Source of the DNA: Bacteroidota bacterium
Lineage (GTDB): Bacteria > Bacteroidota > Bacteroidia > Bacteroidales > F082
Direction: 5' to 3'
NCBI GenBank assembly: GCA_014382445.1
Contig: JACNJS010000039.1
Span: forward strand, 90,083 to 154,082
DNA: 64,000 bases
Shown: positions 9,416 to 19,715 of the stretch, piece by piece
Numbering within the stretch: position 1 is the stretch's first letter
Layout: every line of letters starts with the position of its first letter
Made by a program: the position numbers and the translations under genes
Notes under the pieces: generated by a model
The model's database searches: none
What the model was told of the DNA's origin: nothing
The model's input: only the letters and a program-made list of their open reading frames with translations

Positions 9416-10771
9416 TTATATGCCAGTTAGGGAATCTGCACGGGTGATAATTTCATCATAAAGATTTTGCATCTCAGAAAATTCCTTGTTTTTTCTCCAT
9501 CTTAAAAATGTGTAATTCAAACCGATTTTAGTTCTGATAAACATGCCCCGCCACCACCATGCTATCGGTGCAGTGAGTGGAATGCTCAGTAAATATACCA
9601 GAGCTATTTTCCAGTCGTCAAAAACTAACAGCACAATTAACGACTGAATTATATAGAAAACCGGAAAGGATAATAACGAAATCACAAATTTTATTGAGCT
9701 TATAAATTGGGTGTCTTTTATTTTTTTTGACAGATTTATTGGCAACCAGTAGGATAAAAAATTATTGATAGCACCGTAAAAAAACAAAGGGAAAGTTATT
9801 GCCAATATAAGAGTGCTAATAAAAAGACTGATTAAGCCTCTTCCTTTTTGTTCAATTATTTTGTTTGTGAAACCAAATTTATCTTTTATGCGGGCAAACT
9901 TTAAAATATGCTTTTGATAATCGGATGCTGCAGTTGGGTTACTTTTCTCATAAAGTGAAACAAGTTTTATTGTTTGCTGGTCGATGAAAATTCTATTATG
10001 CTCTTTTTTTGCATCTACATTTAATTTTTGTGCCATACGGGAGCGATAAATAACACGTAACTCATTGTACAGATCGTAATTATTCTCACTTTCAATGTTA
10101 ATAGTCAAGTGTTTGATACGCTCACTTAACTGTTGTTTGATGTTATTAATGGCTACTGCGGGTTTGTTTTTATAAAGTTCAACATAATCTTTCACAGCAA
10201 TTGGTTCGCCAAAGTTCACAATAAGCGAACTTCTGTAATTTTGCTTATTATCATAATCAATCCCTACCGGTACAATATGTATGTCCAACATAAAATTATT
10301 TGCCTCTTCCGCCTGGAAAGCCATACGAGCAAATCCTTTTTTGAGGGGTTGCAGGCGTCTTAAACTTGAATGGTTTCCTTCGGGAAGAATACCCATGGCA
10401 CTCCCAGAGGTAATAATATCAATAGTTTTACGAATAATGTCTTTACTCTTTTTTATTGTATCAAAACCATCTCTTACTCGATAAATAGGAAGAAGTTTTA
10501 GAAAATATAATATACGTGCAACTACAGGTTTTTTAAAAATATCAGCACGAGCTACAAAAACGAGTTGTTTATTTACACTAAAAATCAATGCAAGTGCATC
10601 CATCAATGCATTTTGATGATTAGGAGTAAAAATAAGTGGTTTATCATTAGGAATATTACTCTTGCCCAACACAATAAATTTCCTGTAAAATATAATGTTG
10701 TGCCAGAATCCTACCTTAATTTTAAGCAAGTTATAACCTATCGATTTTTTCTCAATTTTAGCAAATCCCAT
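9416..10771 (-). CDS. Membrane-bound PlsC-type acyltransferase
   Basis: This 451-residue protein is of the 1-acyl-glycerol-3-phosphate acyltransferase family and probably acylates a lysophospholipid or related lipid. The catalytic block PNHQNALMD (His52, Asp58) is the HX5D variant often seen in Bacteroidota. The second block reads LPEGNHSS, in place of the usual FPEGTRS. About 120 residues beyond the catalytic domain, two or three membrane segments follow (near 318-335 and 360-400). Its start overlaps the stop of the upstream transporter gene by one base (TAATG), so the two are translationally coupled. Confidence 0.85.
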   Translation of the reverse strand: MGFAKIEKKSIGYNLLKIKVGFWHNIIFYRKFIVLGKSNIPNDKPLIFTPNHQNALMDALALIFSVNKQLVFVARADIFKKPVVARILYFLKLLPIYRVRDGFDTIKKSKDIIRKTIDIITSGSAMGILPEGNHSSLRRLQPLKKGFARMAFQAEEANNFMLDIHIVPVGIDYDNKQNYRSSLIVNFGEPIAVKDYVELYKNKPAVAINNIKQQLSERIKHLTINIESENNYDLYNELRVIYRSRMAQKLNVDAKKEHNRIFIDQQTIKLVSLYEKSNPTAASDYQKHILKFARIKDKFGFTNKIIEQKGRGLISLFISTLILAITFPLFFYGAINNFLSYWLPINLSKKIKDTQFISSIKFVISLLSFPVFYIIQSLIVLLVFDDWKIALVYLLSIPLTAPIAWWWRGMFIRTKIGLNYTFLRWRKNKEFSEMQNLYDEIITRADSLTGI

Positions 10772-11745
10772 TAATCTGTTGCTTGTTGAGTTTTTGATAA
10801 TCCATACTTAAATTTGCTCCAATAACCTGCTAATAAAAGGCCGGCGAGTATATGCCAAATTCCCCACCATGCAGCGATAACAGCCATTCCACCTAATTCG
10901 AGTTCGGGCGGAAAAATTTTAGGATTAAAAATTAAAACCAAAGCAAGACCTGAGTTTTGAATACCCGTTTCAATAGCAATGGTTTTTCTGTCTTTAACAG
11001 GCCTCCTTCCAATTAGTCCCAAAAAATATCCGCTTCCAAGTGCAAGGGCGTTGTGTATTAGTACAATAAGAAAAATGTATCCGATAGCAAGTTTGAAATA
11101 ATCAAAGTTTTTAATCAATGCAAGAATTACAATTGCTGCAAATAAAATAATGGAAAAAGTTTTTATAGGCCTTACAATTTTTAATGTAAAAACGGGAAAC
11201 CGGTTATTGATGAATATCCCAATTATTAAAGGTAATCCAAGAATTATCAATACTGTGTGAAACATTTGATATGCATCAATTTCCAACGGCCGTACAAGCA
11301 TTTCAGGATCAGCAGCCTGATAAAAGTTAACTGATAGTTTGCCCCAGAAGGCAAAATTGAGAGGAGTAAAAAATATTGCGGCAATTGTTGCAATCGCTGT
11401 AAGGCTAACGCTTAGTGCAATGTTACCTTTTGCAAGTGATGAAATAAAGTTAGAAATATTTCCACCCGGACATGCTGCTACCAATATCATACCAAGTGCC
11501 ATTGTGGGAGTTAAATAATTATGAAGGGCAAGGGTAAGTAAAAATGTTAAAAAAGGCAGCATAAGAAATTGTGAAAAAACACCTATAACTGCTGATTTAG
11601 GATTAAGTATAAGTTTTTTAAAATGATCGATTTTAATCTCAAGTGCAACACCGAACATTACAAATGCCAGGGCAATATTTAATGCGTGAAGATTGTTTTC
11701 GCTAAAGTTTAACCTTATTTCATCAAGTGCGTAAAGAGCATCCAT
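10771..11745 (-). CDS. Bile acid:sodium symporter (BASS) family transporter
   Basis: This protein has about ten membrane segments. I prefer the start at ATG 11745 (MDALYALDEIRLNF), giving 324 residues, because the extra 24 residues of the longest frame (to 11817) are not typical. Family hallmarks are ALNIALAFVMFGVALEI, the CPGGNISNF motif of the sodium site and a second discontinuous helix (TGIQNSGLALVL). Such proteins move organic anions with sodium; the substrate cannot be read from sequence. It is co-transcribed with the downstream acyltransferase. Confidence 0.88.
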   Translation of the reverse strand: MDALYALDEIRLNFSENNLHALNIALAFVMFGVALEIKIDHFKKLILNPKSAVIGVFSQFLMLPFLTFLLTLALHNYLTPTMALGMILVAACPGGNISNFISSLAKGNIALSVSLTAIATIAAIFFTPLNFAFWGKLSVNFYQAADPEMLVRPLEIDAYQMFHTVLIILGLPLIIGIFINNRFPVFTLKIVRPIKTFSIILFAAIVILALIKNFDYFKLAIGYIFLIVLIHNALALGSGYFLGLIGRRPVKDRKTIAIETGIQNSGLALVLIFNPKIFPPELELGGMAVIAAWWGIWHILAGLLLAGYWSKFKYGLSKTQQATD

Positions 11746-11915
11746 AATAATATTTTTAATACGAATAATTGGCATATATAAGAAAATAATGAATAGAAGA
11801 CGTGTTTTTTGTTTCAAAAAGTGAAATAATCAACTCTATTTTTCTCAACTAACCTTCTGAATCCCTTTCTGTAAGCAGGTTTTCAACATTTAGTGTTTAA
11901 CAATTATTTAAAAAT

Positions 11916-11949
11916 TTTGTTTACACCAATTGTTATGTTGCTATTTTTG
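11916..11949 (+). promoter_or_regulatory. Bacteroidota-type promoter for parE
   Basis: TTTG at 11916-11919 and TATTTTTG at 11942-11949 match the -33 TTTG and -7 TAnnTTTG elements of the Bacteroidota primary sigma factor. The 22-base spacing is acceptable. The implied start of transcription is about 11-12 bases before the parE ATG. Confidence 0.55.
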
Positions 11950-11966
11950 CGCCAAATTGAAAAAAA

Positions 11967-13832
11967 ATGTCCGCTGAATACACTGATGATAGCATAAGGA
12001 CGCTTGACTGGAAAGAACATATCAGGCTCAGGCCCGGTATGTATATTGGTAAGCTTGGAGATGGCAGCTCTCATGATGATGGTATTTATGTCCTTATTAA
12101 AGAAATAATTGATAATTCAATTGATGAATATGTAATGGGTCATGGTGTTACTATTGAGGTTATTATTAATGATAAAGAGGTTACTATCAGGGATTACGGG
12201 CGTGGAATGCCCCTTGGCAAGGTGAACGAATGTGTGAGTAAGATAAATACCGGTGCCAAATATGATTCAAAAGTTTTTAAGAAGGCAGTCGGGTTAAACG
12301 GTGTGGGATCGAAAGCTGTAAATGCTTTATCTTATAAATTTCGTACACAATCTATACGTGAAGGAAAAACCAAAGTTGTTGAATACGAACAAGGAAGATT
12401 GGTAGTTGACCTGCCAGTTAATAATTGCGATGAGAAACCTGGAACGATAATTACCTTTACTCCTGATGCCGAACTTTTTGGTAATTTCCATTTTCTTGTT
12501 GAATACGTCGAAGAAATGTTATGGAACTATGTTTTCCTTAATAACGGCCTTACTATTGTTTTCAACGGAACCAAAATGCAGGCAAAGAATGGTTTGTTAG
12601 ATTTGCTCGAGCATAATATTAATGGAAATGGACCATTACGATACCCCATTATTCATATAAAGGAAAATGATTTTGAGTGTGCTTTTTCGCATAGTTCGCG
12701 TTCGTACAGTGAAGAATATTTTTCGTTTGTTAATGGTCAGCACACAACACAGGGAGGCACTCATCAAACAGCTTTTCGGGAAGCAATTGTTAAAACCGTC
12801 CGTGAGTTTTACAATAAAGACTTTGAAACCAGCGATATCCGATCGTCAATTATAGCCGCCATAAGTATTAAAGTTCAGGAACCGATATTTGAGTCGCAAA
12901 CTAAAACAAAGTTGGGTTCCCAGTCCATTGAACCTGATGGGCAAGGCATTAGGAATTATATTAACGACATCGTTAAAAGAAATTTAGATAATTATCTTCA
13001 CATTAATTCGGAAACTGCCGACGAGTTACTCAGGAAAATTCTCCAGTCGGAAAAGGAGCGGAAAGAAATTGCCGGTATTAAAAAACTTGCAAGAGAAAGT
13101 GTAAAAAAAGCAAGTCTGCATAATAAAAAACTTCGCGATTGCAGAGTTCATTATAATACCAACCACGAAAAACGGCTTGAATCAACATTGTTTATTACTG
13201 AAGGAGATTCTGCCAGCGGTTCTATTACTAAATCGCGTGATGTACAAACTCAGGCAGTTTTCAGCTTAAAAGGAAAGCCGTTAAACTGCTTCGGATTAAG
13301 TAAAAAAATTGTTTATCAAAATGAGGAATTTAATTTACTTCAGGCAGCTTTAAACATCGACGAAAGTATTGAAAACCTGCGCTATAATAATATTGTAATA
13401 GCTACTGATGCTGACGTTGACGGAATGCATATCAGGCTATTGTTACTTACTTTTTTCCTCCAATTTTACCCCGATCTTGTTAAAACAGGCCATGTGTATA
13501 TATTGCAAACGCCTTTATTTAGAGTACGGAATAAACGTGATACAAGATATTGTTATTCGGATGCAGAGCGCGATAAAGCAATTAAAGCTCTTCAGCCAAA
13601 CACTGAGATAACCCGTTTTAAAGGACTTGGTGAAATTTCACCCTCCGAGTTTAAACATTTCATTGGAAAATCGATAAGGCTCGACCCGGTTATTCTTAGA
13701 AGGGAATCGCTAGTAAACGAAACGCTTGCTTTTTATATGGGGAAGAATACACCTGATCGTCAGGAGTTTATCATTAATAACCTTCGCATCGAGGATGATA
13801 TTGCAGATGAGGTAACCCAGAAAGTTGCATAA
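11967..13832 (+). CDS. parE: DNA topoisomerase IV subunit B (ParE)
   Basis: This 621-residue type IIA topoisomerase ATPase subunit pairs with ParC to decatenate chromosomes. The GHKL ATPase domain is at about 20-200 ([26 protein letters not shown]). A transducer domain follows, then a TOPRIM domain with EGDSASG near residue 412 and the DADVDG metal motif near 480. The length and the short TOPRIM fit ParE better than the longer GyrB. parC, which commonly follows parE, is not next to it here; an antiporter gene is. Confidence 0.9.
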   Translation: MSAEYTDDSIRTLDWKEHIRLRPGMYIGKLGDGSSHDDGIYVLIKEIIDNSIDEYVMGHGVTIEVIINDKEVTIRDYGRGMPLGKVNECVSKINTGAKYDSKVFKKAVGLNGVGSKAVNALSYKFRTQSIREGKTKVVEYEQGRLVVDLPVNNCDEKPGTIITFTPDAELFGNFHFLVEYVEEMLWNYVFLNNGLTIVFNGTKMQAKNGLLDLLEHNINGNGPLRYPIIHIKENDFECAFSHSSRSYSEEYFSFVNGQHTTQGGTHQTAFREAIVKTVREFYNKDFETSDIRSSIIAAISIKVQEPIFESQTKTKLGSQSIEPDGQGIRNYINDIVKRNLDNYLHINSETADELLRKILQSEKERKEIAGIKKLARESVKKASLHNKKLRDCRVHYNTNHEKRLESTLFITEGDSASGSITKSRDVQTQAVFSLKGKPLNCFGLSKKIVYQNEEFNLLQAALNIDESIENLRYNNIVIATDADVDGMHIRLLLLTFFLQFYPDLVKTGHVYILQTPLFRVRNKRDTRYCYSDAERDKAIKALQPNTEITRFKGLGEISPSEFKHFIGKSIRLDPVILRRESLVNETLAFYMGKNTPDRQEFIINNLRIEDDIADEVTQKVA

Positions 13833-13976
13833 AGTGTGGTTCGACTCCTGCCAGCGACAGGCTGGAGTGTTCAATTGCTAAATTGATTTTTAGCTCCTGA
13901 TTACTGACACCTCACTCCTGATTCCTTCTTTTAGCTTTAATTTTTTAACTACATTTACATTCCTATAAATTTAACT

Positions 13977-15605
13977 ATGCTTGAACTTTGGACGATAGAT
14001 GCAATATGGATTTCCGTTGCTTTTGCTTTAGGTATGCTTGCAAAGAAAGTTAATTTACCTCCGTTAATTGGTTTTTTGGCGGGAGGATTTTTTCTGAATT
14101 TTGTTGGAATTACAGAAGGTGGTATGGCACTGGATATTGTTGCCGACATTGGTGTTATGTTACTTCTTTTTACCATTGGATTAAAACTTAATGTTAAATC
14201 GCTGTTATCTAAGGAAATTTGGTTGACAACTTCCGTACATATGATTTTGAGCGTACTACTATTTGGGTCTTTAGTGTTCATAATCAGTTGGCTTGGTTTA
14301 TATTCAATTACACAAATGTCGTTAGAGAGCTCAATGCTTATAGGTTTTGCTCTTAGTTTTTCAAGTACCGTTTTCGCGGTGAAAGTTTTGGAAGATCGAG
14401 GTGAGATGAACTCGTTTCATGGGCGAATTTCAATAGGAATACTTGTTTTGCAGGATATAATTGCTGTTGTCTTCCTGTCAGTTTCAAAAGGTATCGCACC
14501 AACGTTATGGATACTGGGCCTGCCTGTTTACCTTTTCATTATAAGATGGATTTTAATAAGGATATTAGATGTTATCGATCACGGTGAACTATTAACGCTT
14601 TTCGGATTCTTTGCTGCGTTTGTAACCGGAGCAATTGCCTTTGAAATTGTAGGCCTCAAACCTGATTTAGGAGCTTTGATAATTGGCGTGTTAATAGGTT
14701 CTCACTCACGGTCAAAAGAATTGGTAAAACAGATGCTTTCTTTTAAGGATTTTTTTCTAATTGCTTTTTTCCTGGTCATAGGAATGTCGGGATTGCCCAC
14801 ATTAACATCTATTTATATTACATTGATTCTTATACTTGCTATTCCTGCAAAAGGAATTATGTTCATGTTTATACTTACAAAGTTAAACTTAAGAGCACGT
14901 ACCGCCTGGCACAGCACATTGAGTTTGGCTAACTATAGTGAGTTTGGATTAATAACCGGTGCAATTGGTGTTAAAATGGGAATTATTGATAATCAGTGGA
15001 TGATAATACTGGCGATGAGCATGTCATTTTCATTTTTGCTTGCCTCACCTCTCAATGCGAAGTCGCACCGTTTGTTTGATAAGTATAAAAATATTTTAAT
15101 GAAATTAAATACTAAAAATATTCACCCCGATGATGAACCGGTTAATCTTGGAGATGCAAGAGTGGTTATTTGTGGTATGGGTCATGTTGGTCGTGCAGCT
15201 TATCATCAGCTTACATCAGATTTTGATGGCCGTGTTATTGCTATTGATTATGATAAGGATGTGGTTAGCAGATTCTCTGAATCCAACAAAAATATAGCTT
15301 GGGGTGATTCAACCGATAGCAATTTCTGGCAGTTTGTGAAAATGCCGGATGTTGAATTTATATTATTAACCATGAATGATCACGCCTCAAATCTTAATAC
15401 TGCTAATGCACTTTCAAATTGTAAGTATCGCACATTCTCAATCGGAGCCCCTGCCCATCATATTGATGAAATAACAGAACTGAAGGATGCCGGTGTTTCG
15501 TTTGTTTATAACTATTACAGCAGGGCAGGAGTTGAGTTTGCCAATAGTTTCTTAAGTTTTATTAAGCATAGAAAGGAAGATAAAAAGCTGACATCTGCAA
15601 CATAA
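13977..15605 (+). CDS. CPA2-type monovalent cation:proton antiporter with RCK domain
   Basis: This 542-residue membrane protein resembles KefB. Twelve or so membrane segments (about 5-370) end in a cytosolic TrkA-N (RCK) nucleotide-binding domain starting near residue 394 (VVICGMGHVGRAA, a GxGxxG Rossmann motif). The transport core includes ALSFSSTVFAVKVLED and LGALIIGVLIGSH. Likely role: potassium or sodium efflux in exchange for protons, gated by a ligand on the RCK domain. It has no partner gene nearby. Confidence 0.88.
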   Translation: MLELWTIDAIWISVAFALGMLAKKVNLPPLIGFLAGGFFLNFVGITEGGMALDIVADIGVMLLLFTIGLKLNVKSLLSKEIWLTTSVHMILSVLLFGSLVFIISWLGLYSITQMSLESSMLIGFALSFSSTVFAVKVLEDRGEMNSFHGRISIGILVLQDIIAVVFLSVSKGIAPTLWILGLPVYLFIIRWILIRILDVIDHGELLTLFGFFAAFVTGAIAFEIVGLKPDLGALIIGVLIGSHSRSKELVKQMLSFKDFFLIAFFLVIGMSGLPTLTSIYITLILILAIPAKGIMFMFILTKLNLRARTAWHSTLSLANYSEFGLITGAIGVKMGIIDNQWMIILAMSMSFSFLLASPLNAKSHRLFDKYKNILMKLNTKNIHPDDEPVNLGDARVVICGMGHVGRAAYHQLTSDFDGRVIAIDYDKDVVSRFSESNKNIAWGDSTDSNFWQFVKMPDVEFILLTMNDHASNLNTANALSNCKYRTFSIGAPAHHIDEITELKDAGVSFVYNYYSRAGVEFANSFLSFIKHRKEDKKLTSAT

Positions 15606-15659
15606 GGTTGTTTAAGATTTTCAAAATTTCGGATTAACTAATTAGTCAAACCATAATAT

Positions 15660-16102
15660 ATGATTTCAAAAAACTTATCCCTTTACCAAAAAAGGCATAT
15701 CGAGATTGTGAATAATAAAGTTGCAAAGGCGGTTATGGATTATGGATTGATTGAAAACGGAGATAAGGTACTGGTAGCTGTGAGCGGAGGAAAAGATTCG
15801 TTAGTACTACTTGATGCATTGACTGCTTTTAGGCAATATAAATTCAAAAATTTCGAATTAGAAGCTCTTCATATTGAGATTTTGATTTAATTCGTCCACT
15901 TATTTTGCTTATAGATAAAGATGCACATGAGTTTGCCAACATTCGAAAGTTCCCTGAACAAACTGAAATCTGCCCTTATGAAAATTCTGCAAAACGAAAT
16001 ACTGCCAGACGGATAGTTAAGCAATTAAAAGCAATTCATCCTAAAGCCACACAAAACCTGTTCAGGTCGATGAAAAATATTGATGAGGAATATTTGCCGT
16101 AG
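15660..16102 (+). pseudogene. TtcA/TilS-like PP-loop ATPase, internally deleted and frameshifted
   Basis: The first piece (15660-15890, 76 residues) holds the PP-loop VAVSGGKDSLVLLDAL and ends after EALHIE. The second piece, readable from about 15881 in another frame (FDLIRPLILL at the junction), carries the family's C-terminal end: CPYENSAKRN, then NLFRSMKNIDEEYLP, and stops at 16102. About 100-110 residues of the usual middle are gone, including the zinc or iron-sulfur cysteine pair and the GHHxDD region. The frame also shifts at the join near 15876-15882. The product cannot be a working tRNA thiolation enzyme. The ends are still well conserved, so the loss looks recent. Confidence 0.85.
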
Positions 16103-16264
16103 AGTTTTTGGTATCGCGTTTCCGGTTTAGTGTTTGAGTCAAAAAACAGACAGCTCAACTGTCTCGCCTGAAGCTCCAATTATTCCGTAATAAAAACAAA
16201 CTTCCAGAGGGGAGACGACATGGAAGAGTGGCTCTATTTCCAAATTGATATAAAATTATAATAA

Positions 16265-17602
16265 TTAGGCAAGTCCCTGATCTGCAATAAAATCATCCAG
16301 AATACCTTCAAGACTGGGTTGACCAATCTCCTGAAGGTCATAATAAACTCTGGTTGATGGTTTATTGATTTTTACAATACGCTGCAAATCAATAGGAGTA
16401 CCGATTACAACTGAATCACATTCGGTGTTGTTGATTGATGTTTCAAGGTCTAGAAGTTGTTGCACACTATAACCCATGGCAGGTAAAAGAGTGCCAATAT
16501 TCGGATAAATTTCGAATGTTTCGGCTAATTTACCAACTACAAATGGACGAGGATCAATAATTTCAGCTGCGCCAAATTTCATGGCGGCAACAGTACCTGC
16601 ACCTAATTTCATTTCACCGTGTGTTAGAGTTGGGCCATCTTCCACAACCAGTACTCTTTTACCTTTAATTACTGATGGGTCGTCAACAGCAATAGGAGAA
16701 GCCGCATCAACAACAATTGCATTTGGGGCTACTTTATAAATATTCTCACGAACTGTTTGAATACCGGCGGCATCAGCGGTATCCATTTTGTTAATTATGG
16801 CAACATCGGCTAAGCGTAAAGTTACTTCTCCAGGATAATATTTTAGCTCGTGGCCCGGACGATGAGGGTCAACAACTGTTATATTAAGATCTGGTTTGTA
16901 AAATGGGAAATCATTATTTCCACCATCCCACAGTATAACATCACAACCATCAGGATCATTCTCGGCTGCTCTTACAATTGCTTCATAATCAACACCTGCA
17001 TAAATAACGTTTCCGCGAACAACGTGTGGTTCATACTCTTCCATTTCTTCAACCGTACAACTATGTTTGGCAAGGTCGTCAACTGTTGCGAAACGTTGTA
17101 CTTTTTGTTTAACAAGATCGCCATATGGCATTGGGTGCCGAACAGCAACAACCTTTAACCCTTTGGCCATTAAATATTCGATAACTTTACGCGAAGTCTG
17201 GCTTTTTCCGCAACCGGTTCTAACTGCTCCTACAGCTATAACAGGTTTAATACTTTTTACCATAGTGTCTTTAGGTCCCAGTAACATGAAGTTTGCACCA
17301 GCTGCATTAACTATCGCACTAACACCCATTACTTTATCGTAAGTAACATCACTATATGAAAATACGCAATCGTCAACTTGTAGGTCTTTAATTAGTTCTA
17401 CGAGTTCACTTTCATCATAAATAGGGATGCCATCAGGATAAAGGTCTCCGGCAAGTTCGGCTGGATATTTTCTTCCATCAATATCAGGTATTTGAGCTGC
17501 AGTGAAAGCAACTACGTTATAATCTTCATTATCTCGAAAATAGGTATTAAAATTATGGAAGTCCCTACCGGCCGCCCCAATAATTATTACATTTTTTTTC
17601 AT
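16265..17602 (-). CDS. Cyclic 2,3-diphosphoglycerate synthetase-like GTPase
   Basis: This 445-residue cytosolic protein resembles archaeal cyclic 2,3-diphosphoglycerate synthetase (COG2403). The N-terminal Rossmann-like part (1-115, MKKNVIIIGAAGRDFHNF) precedes a P-loop NTPase domain with GAVRTGCGKSQ (125-135) and NKMD (G4-like). Homologues occur in many anaerobic bacteria where cyclic DPG is not known, so the real reaction is uncertain. It stands alone on the minus strand and is divergent from the tandem membrane genes. Confidence 0.72.
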   Translation of the reverse strand: MKKNVIIIGAAGRDFHNFNTYFRDNEDYNVVAFTAAQIPDIDGRKYPAELAGDLYPDGIPIYDESELVELIKDLQVDDCVFSYSDVTYDKVMGVSAIVNAAGANFMLLGPKDTMVKSIKPVIAVGAVRTGCGKSQTSRKVIEYLMAKGLKVVAVRHPMPYGDLVKQKVQRFATVDDLAKHSCTVEEMEEYEPHVVRGNVIYAGVDYEAIVRAAENDPDGCDVILWDGGNNDFPFYKPDLNITVVDPHRPGHELKYYPGEVTLRLADVAIINKMDTADAAGIQTVRENIYKVAPNAIVVDAASPIAVDDPSVIKGKRVLVVEDGPTLTHGEMKLGAGTVAAMKFGAAEIIDPRPFVVGKLAETFEIYPNIGTLLPAMGYSVQQLLDLETSINNTECDSVVIGTPIDLQRIVKINKPSTRVYYDLQEIGQPSLEGILDDFIADQGLA

Positions 17603-17963
17603 ATAAATTAAGTGTTAAATATTTATTATTATTAGTTTGAATGTTGAATAGGCAAAGTTATAATTTTTAATGATAGGGTACGGAATAATTAGTTAACATA
17701 AATCTTATTTAGACAGTTCTAAATAGAGAGAATTCATTAAGCATTAATTACATTTCTTATTTATAACCAGTATAAATTTCATAAATTACTTGACAAATGT
17801 GTGTTAATAGTTCTATATTTGTACAGTTCAAAAAATATGAAGTATATTAAAAGTGAAGCTAAAAACATCATGATTAATCAAGTAGAAATATATCTAATAT
17901 ATCATTATTCCGTACACATCTGTTATAGCAATAATAATAATAACAAACTTAATAATAATAGTA
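17603..17963. promoter_or_regulatory. 361-bp divergent intergenic region with a Bacteroidota promoter
   Basis: TTG at 17790-17792 and TATATTTG at 17814-17821 (21-base spacing) match the Bacteroidota TTTG/TAnnTTTG consensus and point toward the tandem membrane genes. An (AAT)n-like tract lies at about 17927-17960. Apart from a 46-codon open frame (17837-17977), nothing else is recognisable. Confidence 0.5.
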
Positions 17964-17977
17964 ATGAGTATAATTAG
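17837..17977 (+). CDS. Possible short leader ORF before the tandem membrane genes
   Basis: A 46-codon frame starts at ATG 17837, about 16 bases after the predicted -7 element, and ends inside the next gene with a 14-base overlap. It is rich in Asn, Ile and Tyr, and the Asn run comes from the AAT tract. It has no recognisable domain. It may be a leader peptide that couples translation, or chance. Confidence 0.2.
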   Translation: MKYIKSEAKNIMINQVEIYLIYHYSVHICYSNNNNNKLNNNSNEYN

Positions 17978-18791
17978 AAAATTAAAACCCGATAGGTCCA
18001 TAATAGGATTTGTTCCTCTGATAGTATCACTGGTGATATTTTTTATGAGCATACTTATTATTGGAGTGGTTGATTCATTTAAAGTACTTTCTCTAATAAT
18101 GTTAGTGTATGCTGCAATAACATTGGGTTTCTATTATCGAAAAACACGCAGCAGGACATATCTGATAAGTGGACTATACCTTATTGTCTTTGGGTTAACT
18201 TTGTGGACGATACAAATAGAATTTGCAGGTAACCCTAGTTTGGTCTTTCCACCAATTACAAGATTTTTCGGTATTTGGATGATTGTTTTTTGGGTATGGT
18301 TGCTATACTTAATGGCAACACGCAAAGTTAAGTGGAAGGGTGAAGAAGTACTTGAACTGTCTGCTGTAGGCGTAAATCCTTCGGAAAATACTTTCACCGA
18401 AAGACCGCTACCTATTGAAAAGATTGACTTTCTCAAGGATGAATTAATCTCTTTTGCCTCATTTATGCGCAAAAATCAGATTTGCATGACGTATCAGGAT
18501 GATGATAAAATATATATTGTCCCCATAACAATGAAAGATTCGATGAATTTATTGATTAATCCTGAATTTAACGTGATTGAAAAAACATGGGTATCATTTA
18601 CATTTACAGGTGATGTTACTGTACATATTTCAAAGAACACTTATCTCGCGTATAAGGAGAATTTAACTTTTGATCAACTATGCAAATCAATGGGGAGTTT
18701 GTTTATTGAGTTTTTCGAATCGTATAGAAAAGGTGAAAGTGTCAGGGTAATTGATAGACTAGATGAGTTAAAACTAAATATTTTTACTTAA
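17964..18791 (+). CDS. Unknown membrane protein, copy 1 of a tandem pair
   Basis: I do not recognise the family. The 275-residue protein has four membrane segments in the first half (about 15-37, 39-54, 64-85 and 92-118). A soluble C-terminal domain (about 125-275) ends in LFIEFFESYRKGESVRVIDR. It is plainly paralogous to the next gene: same length, same layout, and matching motifs such as TFDQLCKSMGSLFIEFFE against AFDELCDSLGKLYLEFFE. The two are 14 bases apart and followed by a winged-helix protein, so the three probably form an operon. Confidence 0.7.
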   Translation: MSIIRKLKPDRSIIGFVPLIVSLVIFFMSILIIGVVDSFKVLSLIMLVYAAITLGFYYRKTRSRTYLISGLYLIVFGLTLWTIQIEFAGNPSLVFPPITRFFGIWMIVFWVWLLYLMATRKVKWKGEEVLELSAVGVNPSENTFTERPLPIEKIDFLKDELISFASFMRKNQICMTYQDDDKIYIVPITMKDSMNLLINPEFNVIEKTWVSFTFTGDVTVHISKNTYLAYKENLTFDQLCKSMGSLFIEFFESYRKGESVRVIDRLDELKLNIFT

Positions 18792-18805
18792 AAAAATAAG
18801 GAATC

Positions 18806-19633
18806 GTGAATTACAGAAGAAAATTAAAATCAAATCATAGTATTAATATGTACTTACCAATGATTATTTCATGGGCGGTATTTCTAATATCACTAGCTGC
18901 ATTTGGTAAGTATATTGCACTACGCACTCTGGGAGTAATAACTCTATTTTATGGTATAATGGCTATTGTACCTTATTTCAGAACCAAGAACATAGGCTTT
19001 TTGCTAACCAGCTTGTACATGTTAACGATGACACTTTTCCTTTTTATTGTTCCTCCAGATTTAATATTTGATTCATCAGGGAAAACGATACCTTCAGAGG
19101 TAGCAGTAGTCATAATTGTAATGTTACTTCTTGGTATATGGCTTCTTTATTTAACGTTTCGAAGAAAGATAAAATGGCGTGGAACTGAGATATTTGAACT
19201 TGCAGCCTCAAATGTTGGTGAAAGTAAAGAGAGTTATACTTCGAGGCCGCGACCAGTTGATAAAATAGAATACACAAAAAGTGATTTGGTTGGCTTTGCT
19301 AACTTTCTGCAACGCAATTTGATAAGCCTTAGTTTTGTAGAGGATACCAGAGTTGTTTTTACACCTGTTAAGAATTCTGAAGAAATTCCATTTTTGTACA
19401 AGCCAAATATTGAGTATGAAGACAGGTCATGGGTTGCCTTTTATTTTGATGGTAACGTTACTGTAAACATATCAAAGAAAGATTACCTGTATTATAAAGA
19501 AGATCTGGCATTTGATGAACTATGTGATTCACTTGGGAAGTTATATTTGGAATTTTTTGAACTCTATAGAGTCGGTAGTGAAGTAAGGATTATTGATAAG
19601 ATGGATGAACTAAAGGTAGCGGTAATGACATAA
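18806..19633 (+). CDS. Unknown membrane protein, copy 2 of a tandem pair
   Basis: This 275-residue protein starts at GTG 18806. Four membrane segments (about 16-34, 38-55, 64-80 and 92-116) precede a cytosolic domain that mirrors the first copy, including the shared RPxPxxKIxxxKxxLxxFAxF region. The pair arose by gene duplication. Divergence across the membrane half is greater than in the C-terminal domain, which suggests the soluble part carries the conserved activity. No function is assigned. Confidence 0.7.
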   Translation: MNYRRKLKSNHSINMYLPMIISWAVFLISLAAFGKYIALRTLGVITLFYGIMAIVPYFRTKNIGFLLTSLYMLTMTLFLFIVPPDLIFDSSGKTIPSEVAVVIIVMLLLGIWLLYLTFRRKIKWRGTEIFELAASNVGESKESYTSRPRPVDKIEYTKSDLVGFANFLQRNLISLSFVEDTRVVFTPVKNSEEIPFLYKPNIEYEDRSWVAFYFDGNVTVNISKKDYLYYKEDLAFDELCDSLGKLYLEFFELYRVGSEVRIIDKMDELKVAVMT

Positions 19634-19715
19634 TAAAAAGAAAAAAATATTATTAGCGTAGCTTAGCGGTTAAAAGTTTAAAAACAATGGTCAAGTAAAT
19701 ATACAAACTATCAAA

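Noticed and set aside
13845..13868. CCAGC/GCTGG stem after parE as a terminator.
   Set aside because: The stem is short and there is no T-tract; support is too weak.
16141..16165. Small hairpin GACAG-CTCAA-CTGTC after the TtcA relic as a terminator.
   Set aside because: The stem has only five pairs and no T-run follows.
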